Of a DNA stretch of 64,000 nt, positions 9,235 to 17,937 are shown in pieces; position 1 is the stretch's first letter; every line of letters begins with the position of its first letter. The translations under genes and the position numbers were made by a program. The DNA is from Paraburkholderia madseniana (lineage in GTDB: Bacteria > Pseudomonadota > Gammaproteobacteria > Burkholderiales > Burkholderiaceae). The DNA is taken from NCBI RefSeq assembly GCF_009690905.1, contig NZ_VOSW01000040.1, forward strand, positions 1 through 64,000. Direction: 5' to 3'. Below the pieces are notes generated by a model. It saw only the letters and a list, made by a program, of their open reading frames with translations. It searched no databases and had not been told where the DNA came from.

Positions 9235-10119
9235 TCACACTCGCACGCCCGTGCGCTGCGCCCATGCTGCCGTCGCGGCTGCATAAAAACCCTCTAGCGT
9301 AGTATGCGCAGTCCCGTCTAATCCAAGCCCCAGATGACGAGCGGCTGCGCTCAGCGCTTCAAACGGTTTGTCATTGTCCAGCGCAGTTGCGCCGTTTTGC
9401 TTGCTGAGCTTTTCGCCCTCATCGTTCGTGACCACCGGTACGTGCAAATACTCCGGCGTCGGCACGCCCAGGCAACGCTGCAGGTAGATCTGCCGCGCTG
9501 TTGAATCCATCAAGTCCGCGCCGCGCACGATATGCGTAATCCCCGCGTCCGCATCGTCGACCACCACCGCCAGTTGGTATGCCCACTGATCGTCAGCGCG
9601 TCTCAGGACGAAGTCGCCGACCTCGGTGGCCAGGTTCTGCGTCTGTTTGCCCTGCCAGCGGTCCTCGAATGTGATCACCGCGGCATCGCCGTCGGGTACG
9701 CGCAGGCGCCATGCGCGCGCCGGTTTGCCATGCAGGCCGCTGCGGCAGGTGCCAGGGTAGGCGAGCGTGGTGTTGCGCGCGTGCGCATGCAGCAGCGAGT
9801 CGGCAATCTCCTTGCGCGTGCAGCCGCATGGATAGACCAGGCCGCCAACTTTCAATTGCTCGAATGCTTCCTGATAGCGCGCAATACGATGGCTTTGCCA
9901 GACGGGCGGCTCGTCAGCGTGCATGCCGAAGCGTTCGAGAGTGGACAGAATCTCCTCGGCCGCGCCTGGGACGGTGCGAGGCCCGTCGATGTCTTCGACG
10001 CGCACCAGCCACGCGCCGCGATGCGCGCGCGCGTCCAGCCAGCTTGCGAGCGCGCTCACCAGTGAGCCGAAATGCAAGGGCCCGGTAGGCGACGGCGCGA
10101 AGCGTCCACGATAGGTCAT
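9235..10119 (-). CDS. gluQ: glutamyl-Q tRNA(Asp) synthetase
   Basis: This 294-residue truncated class I GluRS-like enzyme attaches glutamate to queuosine-34 of tRNA(Asp) rather than charging a 3' end. The HIGH-like motif is FAPSPTGPLHFGSL near residue 6, and the KMSKS-like motif is EKLSKQNGA near residue 230. A Cys cluster (CGCTRKE plus CRSG, residues about 99-125) should bind zinc. It lacks the anticodon-binding domain of full GluRS, as expected for GluQRS. The start at 10119 places the conserved TYRGRFAPS at the N-terminus. It lies downstream of another tRNA-modification gene, trhO, on the same strand, 127 bp away. Confidence 0.93.
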   Translation of the reverse strand: MTYRGRFAPSPTGPLHFGSLVSALASWLDARAHRGAWLVRVEDIDGPRTVPGAAEEILSTLERFGMHADEPPVWQSHRIARYQEAFEQLKVGGLVYPCGCTRKEIADSLLHAHARNTTLAYPGTCRSGLHGKPARAWRLRVPDGDAAVITFEDRWQGKQTQNLATEVGDFVLRRADDQWAYQLAVVVDDADAGITHIVRGADLMDSTARQIYLQRCLGVPTPEYLHVPVVTNDEGEKLSKQNGATALDNDKPFEALSAAARHLGLGLDGTAHTTLEGFYAAATAAWAQRTGVRV

Positions 10120-10246
10120 GGGTTCGATCGGTGTGTTGATGCGCAAATACGATGAACAACTGAGGGACCCATGCCGCTCAGCCAAGAATCCGTATGGGGG
10201 CGGCGGGCCGCAACGTGAAGGTGCCCGCCCGCTGCAACCGCCCGCA

Positions 10247-11110
10247 TCAGGCGGCGTGCGCCGCCTTGCTGTCCGGATGGCATTCCGGACACGTCTTGCC
10301 CGCCACGTACATTGGCGATTGCTGCGCTTCCGGCGGCACCACCGCGCGGCAGCCGAAGCATTGCACGGTCGCGGTCGGCTCCAGTTGCGGATTCAGCGCG
10401 GTGCGGTAGTCGAATACGAAGCAGTCGCCGTGATAGTGCGCGCCGCCGACTTCCTCGAAATACTTCAGGATGCCGCCTTCGAGCTGGTACACGTTCTCGA
10501 TGCCGACTTCCTTCATGTGGATCGCCGCCTTCTCGCAACGAATCCCGCCTGTGCAGAACGACACCACCGTCTTGCCTTCGAGATCGGCGCGGTTTTGTTC
10601 GATGACTTCGGGAAATTCGCTGAATTTCGTAATGCGGTAGTCGAGCGCGTCATCGAACGTGCCGACGTCCACTTCGAACGCATTGCGTGTGTCCAGCATG
10701 ACGACGGGGCGACCTTCGTCGTCATGGCCGCGGTCGAGCCAGGTTTTCAGCGTGGGGGCGTCGACGAACGGCGCGCGGCCAAGCTCCGGCCGGATCGCCG
10801 GCTTTTTCATCGTGATGATCTCGCGCTTGAGCTTGACCAGCATGCGGGTGAACGGCTGTTTGTCCGACAGGCTTTCCTTGAACTGCAGATTGACGAACTT
10901 GCCTTCGAACAGCGCGTCGTGACGGATGTAGTCGATGAACGCGTTTGTGGCTTCGCGCGTGCCGGCGACGAACAGGTTGATGCCTTCCGGCGCCAGCAGG
11001 ATGGTGCCGCGCAAGCCGAGCGCATTACAGCGCTCCGTAACGAACGGGCGCCATGCGGCGGTGTCTTCGATGGTCGCGAAATGATACGCGGCGAGATTGA
11101 CGATACTCAT
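10247..11110 (-). CDS. trhO: tRNA uridine-34 hydroxylase (rhodanese-like, TrhO/YceA family)
   Basis: This 287-residue protein, formerly UPF0176, performs oxygen-dependent hydroxylation of U34 in tRNA, the first step toward 5-(carboxy)methoxyuridine. The N-terminal acylphosphatase-like domain has LRGTILLAPEGINLFVAG near residue 32. The central rhodanese domain has MLDTRNAFEVDVGTF and the catalytic-loop Cys in FCTGGIRCEKAA near residue 180. The C-terminus has a Cys pattern (CFGC then CPECH) that may bind zinc. The start at 11110 gives the family's typical N-terminus MSIVNLAAYHF. No clear ribosome-binding site is visible. Confidence 0.93.
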   Translation of the reverse strand: MSIVNLAAYHFATIEDTAAWRPFVTERCNALGLRGTILLAPEGINLFVAGTREATNAFIDYIRHDALFEGKFVNLQFKESLSDKQPFTRMLVKLKREIITMKKPAIRPELGRAPFVDAPTLKTWLDRGHDDEGRPVVMLDTRNAFEVDVGTFDDALDYRITKFSEFPEVIEQNRADLEGKTVVSFCTGGIRCEKAAIHMKEVGIENVYQLEGGILKYFEEVGGAHYHGDCFVFDYRTALNPQLEPTATVQCFGCRAVVPPEAQQSPMYVAGKTCPECHPDSKAAHAA

Positions 11111-11382
11111 GTGTGTCCAGCGGTAAGAAGTGGCCGCGCGGAAAACGGGGCGCATTGAAAACGCCCGCATTCAAACTCCATGCGGCGCGGCCACGTCGAA
11201 AAGGGCGAAACCCGTATTATCCCTCAAGCCGGCGCTTTGGCCGACTCGGCCGAATGGCCAACCCTTTGCGGCAGCGCAAATCGCCTGCACAACACCGGTG
11301 TGCGGCGCGCTCGCGTTTCTGTCCTAAGCCGAACGGCTAACGCGCGGTTTTGCCCTGAAAACTCCGGAAGGGTGGAGTTACA

Positions 11383-14300
11383 ATGTCGCCCATGTCAGAT
11401 CCCCGCTTCGTTCATCTTCGCGTCCACTCCGAATTCTCGATTGCCGATGGCATCGTGCGTCTTGACGACATCGTCAAGGCCGCTGCCAAAGACGGTCAGG
11501 GTGCGCTCGCCCTCACCGACCTCGGCAACGCGTTCGGCCTCGTCCGCTTCTACAAGGAAGCCCGCGGCAAAGGGGTCAAACCCATTGCCGGCTGCGACGT
11601 CTGGATTACCAATCCCGACGACCGCGAGAAGCCTTCCCGCTTGCTGCTGCTGGTCAAGAACCGGCGCGGCTATTTGAATCTGTGCGAGTTGCTCAGCAAG
11701 GCATCGCTCACCAACCAGTATCGCGGCCGTGCGGAAATCGAAGCCGGCTGGCTCGAATCCGGTCTGGGTGAAGGCCTGCTCGCGTTGTCGGGCGCGCAAC
11801 AGGGCGACATTGCCCTCGCGCTCGCCGCCGGTAACGAAGAAGCGGCCAAACGCAATGCATTGCATTGGGCGAAGGTGTTTCCTGGCGGCTTCTATATCGA
11901 ACTGCAACGGTGTGGTCAGCCGGGCGGCGAGCAGTACGTGCAGCAGGCGGTCGCGCTCGCGGCGTCGCTGAAATTGCCGGTGGTGGCCACTCACCCCATG
12001 CAGTTCATGACGCCGGACGATTTCACCGCGCACGAAGCGCGCGTGTGTATTTCCGAAGGCGACATCCTGGCGAATCCGCGCCGCTCGAAACGCTTTACGT
12101 CCGAGCAGTATTTCCGTACGCAGGAAGAAATGGCGGGGCTGTTCGCGGACCTTCCGTCGGCGCTTGCCAATAGTGTCGAAATCGCCAAGCGCTGCAACCT
12201 GACGCTCGAACTCGGCAAGCCCAAGCTGCCGCTCTTTCCGACACCCGACGGCATGTCGCTCGACGACTACCTCGTGCAATTGTCAAAAGAGGGCCTCGAA
12301 AAGCGTCTCGAACAGTTGTACCCGGATGCGGCCGAGCGCGAGGCGCAGCGCGGGACGTATTACCAGCGCCTCGAATTCGAGTGCGGCACGATCATCAAGA
12401 TGGGCTTTCCGGGCTACTTCCTGATCGTTGCGGACTTTATCAACTGGGCCAAGAACAACGGCGTGCCGGTCGGTCCGGGCCGGGGTTCGGGCGCAGGTTC
12501 GCTGGTCGCGTATGCGCTCGGCGTGACCGACCTCGATCCGCTGCGCTACAACCTGCTGTTCGAGCGTTTCCTGAATCCGGAACGGGTCTCGATGCCCGAC
12601 TTCGACATCGACTTCTGCCAGCACGGCCGCGACCGTGTGATTCAGTACGTGAAGGACAAGTACGGCGCGGACGCCGTGTCGCAGATCGCCACCTTCGGCA
12701 CGATGGCGGCGAAAGCGGCGGTGCGCGACATCGGCCGCGTGCTCGATCTCGGCTATATGTTTACGGACGGCATCGCCAAGCTGATTCCGTTCAAGCCGGG
12801 CAAGCACGTCACCATCGCCGACGCGATGAAGGAAGAGCCGCTCCTGCAGGAGCGCTTCGATAACGAAGACGAAGTGCATCAGCTGCTTGAACTCGCGCAG
12901 CGCGTGGAAGGCCTCACGCGTAACGTCGGTATGCACGCCGGCGGCGTGCTGATCGCGCCCGGCAAGCTGACCGATTTCTGCCCGCTCTATACGCAGGGCG
13001 ACGAAAGCGGCGTCGTGAGCCAGTACGACAAGGACGACGTCGAAGCCGTCGGCCTCGTGAAGTTCGACTTTTTGGGCCTCACCACGCTGACCATTCTGGA
13101 TTGGGCCGAGCGCTATATCCGCCGTCTCGATCCGTCGAAGAAAGACTGGTCGCTCGCGCAGGTGCCGCTCGACGATGCGGCGTCGTTCTCGATCCTAAAG
13201 AAAGCGAACACGGTTGCCGTGTTCCAGCTGGAAAGCCGCGGCATGCAAGGCATGCTGAAAGACGCGCAGCCTGACCGCTTCGAGGACATCATCGCGCTGG
13301 TGGCGTTGTACCGTCCGGGCCCAATGGACCTGATTCCGAGCTTCTGTGCGCGTAAGCACGGCCGCGAAGTGGTGGAGTATCCGGATCCGCGTGTTGAATC
13401 TGTTCTGAAAGAGACCTACGGCATCATGGTCTACCAGGAGCAGGTGATGCAGATGGCGCAGATCATCGGCGGCTACTCGCTGGGCGGCGCCGACTTGCTG
13501 CGTCGCGCGATGGGTAAGAAGAAGGCCGAGGAAATGGCCGAGCATCGCGAGCTGTTCCGCCAGGGCGCCGCGAAGAACGGGCTGGCCGGCGAGAAGGCCG
13601 ACGAAATTTTCGACTTGATGGAGAAGTTCGCGGGCTACGGCTTCAACAAGTCGCACGCGGCGGCGTATGCGCTGCTTGCGTACTACACCGCATGGCTGAA
13701 GGCACACCATCCGGCCGAATTCATGGCGGCGAATATGTCGCTCGCCATGGACGACACGGACAAGGTCAAGATCCTGTTCGAGGACTGCCTCACGAACAAG
13801 ATGGCCGTGCTGCCGCCGGACGTCAATCTGTCGGCGTACCGGTTCGAGCCGGTCGCGGAAGCGGACGGCAAGCGCTCGAAAACGATCCGCTACGGTCTCG
13901 GCGCGATCAAGGGCAGCGGCCAGAACGCGATCGAAGAAATCCTGCGTGCACGCGAAGAAGGTCCGTTCATCGACATCTTCGACTTCTGCAACCGGGTCGA
14001 CCGCCGGATCGTCAATCGCCGGACGGTGGAAGCATTGATCCGCGCCGGTGCGTTCGACACGCTGCATGCGAATCGCGCACAGTTGATCGCCTCCGTCTCG
14101 CTGGCCATGGAAGCCGCCGAGCAGGCAAGCGCCAATGCGATGCAGGCGGGCCTGTTCGATATGGGCGACGCGCCCTCGCAAGGTCACGAACTGGTCGACG
14201 AGCCGGAATGGCCGGAAAAGAAGAAGCTGCAGGAAGAGAAGGCCGCGCTCGGCTTCTACCTGTCGGGCCATCTGTTCGATGCCTACAAGAATGAAGTGCG

Positions 14301-14964
14301 CCGTTTCGTGCGCCAGAAGATCGGCGAATTGAAGGAAGGGCGCGACAAGCTGGTCGCGGGTGTGATCGCGTCGCTGCGTACGCAGATGACCCAGCGCGGC
14401 AAGATGCTGATCGCGCTGCTCGACGACGGCACCGGTCAATGCGAAGTGACCGTCTTCAACGAGACCTTTGAAGCGCACAAACAGCTATTCAAGGAAGACG
14501 AATTACTGGTGGTGCAGGGCCAGGCGCGTAACGACGCGTTCACCGGCGGCATCCGTTTCACGGTCGACACGGTGATGGATCTCGGCCGCGCGCGTTGCCG
14601 TTATGCGGAAGCCGTGAAGGTGCAGATGAACGGCAATGCGGACGCGTTGGCGTTGCGGCGTGTGCTCGAAGCGCATAGCGCGGGTAAGGACGAGCCGCAA
14701 GCTACGCCGGCGCCGGCGGCGTCATCGCGTGGTGGCAATGGAGGCGGGGGTGGTGGTGGCCGCAACGGCGGCGGTTATGGCGGCGGTGGCCAGCGCCAGG
14801 CTGTGCAGATTCCGAACGGCCTCGCGGTGCAGGTGGTCTATCGCAGCGAAAACGCGCAAGGCGAAATGCGTCTGGGCGATGCGTGGCGCGTGAAGCCGAC
14901 TGACGAACTGCTCGCGGCATTGCGCGGTGAGTTTGCCGGAAGCTCGATCGAAATCGTTTATTGA
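11383..14964 (+). CDS. dnaE: DNA polymerase III alpha subunit
   Basis: This 1193-residue replicative polymerase subunit has an N-terminal PHP domain (residues about 5-280), then the C-family palm with GPGRGSGAGSLVAYALG near 366 and the catalytic acidic triad region PDFDIDFCQ, with Asp406 and Asp408. The fingers include YRPGPMDLIP, and a tandem HhH region contains GYGFNKSHAAAYA near 750. An OB fold lies near residue 985. It acts with epsilon, theta and the beta clamp. Residues about 1110-1130 are a Gly-rich run, an unusual low-complexity insert before the C-terminal tau-binding region. GGTGGAG before the ATG at 11383 supports this start. Confidence 0.97.
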   Translation: MSPMSDPRFVHLRVHSEFSIADGIVRLDDIVKAAAKDGQGALALTDLGNAFGLVRFYKEARGKGVKPIAGCDVWITNPDDREKPSRLLLLVKNRRGYLNLCELLSKASLTNQYRGRAEIEAGWLESGLGEGLLALSGAQQGDIALALAAGNEEAAKRNALHWAKVFPGGFYIELQRCGQPGGEQYVQQAVALAASLKLPVVATHPMQFMTPDDFTAHEARVCISEGDILANPRRSKRFTSEQYFRTQEEMAGLFADLPSALANSVEIAKRCNLTLELGKPKLPLFPTPDGMSLDDYLVQLSKEGLEKRLEQLYPDAAEREAQRGTYYQRLEFECGTIIKMGFPGYFLIVADFINWAKNNGVPVGPGRGSGAGSLVAYALGVTDLDPLRYNLLFERFLNPERVSMPDFDIDFCQHGRDRVIQYVKDKYGADAVSQIATFGTMAAKAAVRDIGRVLDLGYMFTDGIAKLIPFKPGKHVTIADAMKEEPLLQERFDNEDEVHQLLELAQRVEGLTRNVGMHAGGVLIAPGKLTDFCPLYTQGDESGVVSQYDKDDVEAVGLVKFDFLGLTTLTILDWAERYIRRLDPSKKDWSLAQVPLDDAASFSILKKANTVAVFQLESRGMQGMLKDAQPDRFEDIIALVALYRPGPMDLIPSFCARKHGREVVEYPDPRVESVLKETYGIMVYQEQVMQMAQIIGGYSLGGADLLRRAMGKKKAEEMAEHRELFRQGAAKNGLAGEKADEIFDLMEKFAGYGFNKSHAAAYALLAYYTAWLKAHHPAEFMAANMSLAMDDTDKVKILFEDCLTNKMAVLPPDVNLSAYRFEPVAEADGKRSKTIRYGLGAIKGSGQNAIEEILRAREEGPFIDIFDFCNRVDRRIVNRRTVEALIRAGAFDTLHANRAQLIASVSLAMEAAEQASANAMQAGLFDMGDAPSQGHELVDEPEWPEKKKLQEEKAALGFYLSGHLFDAYKNEVRRFVRQKIGELKEGRDKLVAGVIASLRTQMTQRGKMLIALLDDGTGQCEVTVFNETFEAHKQLFKEDELLVVQGQARNDAFTGGIRFTVDTVMDLGRARCRYAEAVKVQMNGNADALALRRVLEAHSAGKDEPQATPAPAASSRGGNGGGGGGGRNGGGYGGGGQRQAVQIPNGLAVQVVYRSENAQGEMRLGDAWRVKPTDELLAALRGEFAGSSIEIVY

Positions 14965-14969
14965 TGTCT

Positions 14970-15005
14970 GGTTGGCCCGCGCGGTTGCGTGGGTGTGGGC
15001 CAACC
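14970..15005. terminator. inverted repeat between convergent dnaE and waaE-like gene
   Basis: GGTTGGCCC at 14970-14978 and GGGCCAACC at 14997-15005 form a 9-bp perfect stem with an 18-base loop, placed between two convergent stop codons. It lacks a T-run on either side, so it may be a weak bidirectional terminator or only protect RNA 3' ends. Confidence 0.4.
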
Positions 15006-15023
15006 GTTGGCGAGCCGTGGCCC

Positions 15024-15785
15024 CTAGCGCCGCGTCTGCTCCCCCATCCGCGCCAGCTTCAGAAACCGGTAGTACACCGTTTCGGCATTGAACACCGCGA
15101 TCATAAAACCCGCGCGGCCGTCGAGAAATCCACGTCGAAGCACATAGGTCCGCACGAACGCCCACGCGCCGCGCCCGAGCGCCTTGCCAAAACTGCCGCG
15201 CTTGCCCGCTGCGTGACGTTGCTGCGCACCCGCCGTCGAATACGCGTCGAGTTTGCGCAATACGCCTTCGAAGTCCTCATAGGAGTAGTGCATCAGCTTG
15301 CCGGTCAGTCGCTGCGACGGCGTGTCGAACACCAGGCGCTCGTGCACGAGGTCGTCGGAGAAACGCGCGGCGCCACGTTTGAACAGGCGCGGAATCCAGT
15401 CCGGATACCAGCCACTGTGATGAATCCAGTGGCCGCAAAAGCTCGACAACCTGTCCACCGCGTAGACATCGGCGGTAGGTGCGGCCAGCGCCGCACGGAT
15501 CGCCGCAGCCAGTTCCGGCGTGACGATTTCGTCGGCGTCGAGCGAGAGAATCCAACTGGTGGTCAGCGCCTCCACGGCGCGGTTTTTTTGCGGGCCGAAG
15601 CCCGGCCAGTCGGTTTGCTCGAGCACGCGCGCTCCATGTGCCCGGGCGATGTCGGCGGTACCGTCGGTGCTGCCGCCGTCGATCACGACGATCTGATCGG
15701 CGAAGGCCACGGCCTGCAGGCATTCGGCCAGTCGCGCCGCCGCGTTTTTGGTGATGATGGCGACGCCGAGGGTGGTTTCTTGCAT
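15024..15785 (-). CDS. waaE: LPS core glycosyltransferase, WaaE/KdtX type (GT2)
   Basis: This 253-residue GT-A enzyme opens with TLGVAIITKNAAARL, has the DXD region VVIDGGSTDGTADIA near residue 37 and LSLDADEIVTPEL near residue 85, followed by HHSGWYPDWIPRLFKR. These are hallmarks of the WaaE/KdtX beta-1,4-glucosyltransferase group, which adds a hexose to inner-core heptose on the cytoplasmic face of the inner membrane. It is transcribed away from msbA and the rest of the LPS genes, sharing a 240-bp divergent region with msbA. The start at 15785 was chosen because the GT2 fold begins directly after it. Confidence 0.85.
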   Translation of the reverse strand: MQETTLGVAIITKNAAARLAECLQAVAFADQIVVIDGGSTDGTADIARAHGARVLEQTDWPGFGPQKNRAVEALTTSWILSLDADEIVTPELAAAIRAALAAPTADVYAVDRLSSFCGHWIHHSGWYPDWIPRLFKRGAARFSDDLVHERLVFDTPSQRLTGKLMHYSYEDFEGVLRKLDAYSTAGAQQRHAAGKRGSFGKALGRGAWAFVRTYVLRRGFLDGRAGFMIAVFNAETVYYRFLKLARMGEQTRR

Positions 15786-15945
15786 ACCTGAATTGCGTGG
15801 AGGGCGCAGGGTGACGGAATGAGTCGCGCAAGTATACACAGCGCGCGGTGGCCGTGGCCGGACACGTCCGCCGGCCGCTATCGGCCTGTGAATCCGGCCG
15901 AATCTGGCCAATTCATCACTACCGGCCGGGCAATCCGCAACCGTT

Positions 15946-15995
15946 TACAATGCCGTATTTAATTTTACGTGCTGCGGGCATTCCGCCCGCAGCAC
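15946..15995 (+). promoter_or_regulatory. putative msbA promoter -10 and 5' leader hairpin
   Basis: TACAAT at 15946-15951 is a good -10 candidate upstream of msbA. About 18 bases later is an 11-bp perfect inverted repeat, GTGCTGCGGGC at 15969-15979 and GCCCGCAGCAC at 15985-15995, with a 5-base loop. It would lie within the first 40 bases of the transcript. No matching -35 is obvious, so the promoter is tentative; the hairpin is directly visible. Confidence 0.45.
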
Positions 15996-16025
15996 GGATG
16001 CTGTCCCGCATTCCCAGAGGATTCC

Positions 16026-17819
16026 TTGAGCGCGAAGCCTACGTTAAGCAAACCCATCGGTTCAGGTGAGGCATCGTCGCCTGCCGTCGTCTTCCGGCGC
16101 TTGTGGCCATATATCAAGCCGCTGTTGTGGGTGGTGATCGGCGCGATTGTCGCAATGGCGGCGAGCGCCGGCACCGACGCGGCGATTCCCGCCTTGCTCA
16201 AACCGCTGCTGGACAAAGGTTTCGGCGCGCATGCCAACGACAACGCCAAGTGGTTCGTACCGGCCGCCGTGATCGGCCTCGCGCTGATTCGCGGCGTGTC
16301 GCAATACGCTTCGGGTTATCTGCTCGCCTACGTATCGAACAAGATCCTGCTCGATCTGCGCCTGAAGATGTTCGACCGCATGATCCACACGAGCGTGGCG
16401 TTCTTCCAGCGCGAAACCGCGAGCACCGTGATCAACGCGATCGTCTTCGAGGTGAACCAGATTCTCAACGTGCTGTTGAGCGTGTTGGTCACACTGGTGC
16501 GCGATTCGCTGACAGTCCTCTTCCTGCTCGGCTACCTGTTTTATCTGAACTGGCGCCTGACGCTGATCGTCGCGGTGCTGCTGCCCGGGATCGGCTGGCT
16601 GGTGGGCAAGATCAACCGCCGCTTGCGGCGCCTGAACCGCGAGCATCAACTGCTGACCAACGAACTGTCGTACATCGTCGAAGAGACGGTGGGCGGCTAC
16701 AAGGTCGTCAAGGTGCACAACGGCGAGCAGTACGAGACGGACCGCTTCACGGCGATGAGCAAGCGTCTGCGCGGCTACGCCATGCGCATGACCGTGTCCG
16801 GCGGCCTCGCGCAACCGTTGACGCAGTTCCTCGCGTCGATTGCGCTCGCCGTGGTGATTACGATTGCTGTGGTGCAGTCGTCGTCGGATCAAACCACAGT
16901 CGGCGGCTTTGTGGCGTTCGTCACTTCGATGCTGCTGATCATCTCGCCGCTGAAGCACCTGATGGACGTGAACCAGCCGCTGCAGCGCGGCATGACGGCG
17001 TGCGAGCTGATTTTCGGTCTGATCGACGAACCCTCCGAACCGGAAGGCGGCGGCAAGCCGCTCGAGCGGGCCCGTGGCGAAGTGGAATTCCGCGACGTGT
17101 CGTTCACCTACGGCAGCAACGCCACGCATGGCCGCCACACGCTCGATCAGGTGTCGTTCAAGGTGGCGCCGGGCGAAATGGTGGCGCTCGCGGGGCCGTC
17201 GGGCAGCGGCAAGACCACGCTGGTGAATCTGCTGCCGCGCTTTTTCGATCCGACCGGTGGCGAGATTCTGGTCGACGGCGTCGCGTTGCCAGAATACGGG
17301 CTGCACGCGCTGCGCAGCCAGATCGCGATGGTGAGCCAGGACGTGGTGCTGTTCAACGATACGGTGGCGAACAATGTCGCTTATGGCCAGCCGGCCGATC
17401 CGGACAAGGTCAGGGCGGCGCTGCGTGCGGCGAACCTGTGGGACACCGTCGAGGCGATGCCCAATGGCATCGATACGCTGGTCGGCGACAACGGCATGAT
17501 GCTCTCGGGCGGTCAACGCCAGCGTCTGGCGATTGCGCGCGCGATCTACAAGGACGCGCCGATCCTGATTCTCGACGAAGCCACCTCGGCGCTGGATTCG
17601 GAATCCGAGCGCCACGTGCAGGCGGCGCTGGAAACCTTGATGAAGGGCCGAACCACGCTGGTCATCGCGCACCGCCTGTCGACCATTGAGCGCGCCAACC
17701 GGATTCTGGTGATGGAAACGGGGCGGATCGTCGAGAGCGGCAGTCATCGCGAACTGCTCGCGCAAAATGGTCTGTACGCGCATTTGCATCGCATCCAGTT
17801 CCAGCAGGACGCAGCGTAA
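16026..17819 (+). CDS. msbA: lipid A export ABC transporter, permease/ATP-binding protein
   Basis: This 597-residue half-transporter flips core-lipid A across the inner membrane using ATP. An N-terminal six-helix domain (residues about 20-330) includes WPYIKPLLWVVIGAIVAMAA. The ATPase has Walker A GPSGSGKTTL near residue 395, Q-loop SQDVVLFND, signature LSGGQRQRLAIARA near 495, Walker B ILILDEATSALD and the H-loop in VIAHRLST. The start is a TTG at 16026 with AGAGG 5 bases upstream; a GTG at 15969 would lie inside the leader hairpin and is less likely. It begins the + strand LPS run that ends at waaL and a second GT4 gene. Confidence 0.93.
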   Translation: MSAKPTLSKPIGSGEASSPAVVFRRLWPYIKPLLWVVIGAIVAMAASAGTDAAIPALLKPLLDKGFGAHANDNAKWFVPAAVIGLALIRGVSQYASGYLLAYVSNKILLDLRLKMFDRMIHTSVAFFQRETASTVINAIVFEVNQILNVLLSVLVTLVRDSLTVLFLLGYLFYLNWRLTLIVAVLLPGIGWLVGKINRRLRRLNREHQLLTNELSYIVEETVGGYKVVKVHNGEQYETDRFTAMSKRLRGYAMRMTVSGGLAQPLTQFLASIALAVVITIAVVQSSSDQTTVGGFVAFVTSMLLIISPLKHLMDVNQPLQRGMTACELIFGLIDEPSEPEGGGKPLERARGEVEFRDVSFTYGSNATHGRHTLDQVSFKVAPGEMVALAGPSGSGKTTLVNLLPRFFDPTGGEILVDGVALPEYGLHALRSQIAMVSQDVVLFNDTVANNVAYGQPADPDKVRAALRAANLWDTVEAMPNGIDTLVGDNGMMLSGGQRQRLAIARAIYKDAPILILDEATSALDSESERHVQAALETLMKGRTTLVIAHRLSTIERANRILVMETGRIVESGSHRELLAQNGLYAHLHRIQFQQDAA

Positions 17820-17937
17820 AGCGCACGACACGACACGTCATCGGCCATGCGGATCTCCATTCATGCGGTCCGCTAGCCCGGACCGCGCATGACTTACCCC
17901 CGTAACAATTGACGAGGCGCTGGCGCGCGCTGTCTGA

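Noticed and set aside
16062..17831. 589-residue minus strand ORF opposite msbA
   Set aside because: Composition is that of a GC-rich shadow frame; the msbA frame has all ABC motifs.
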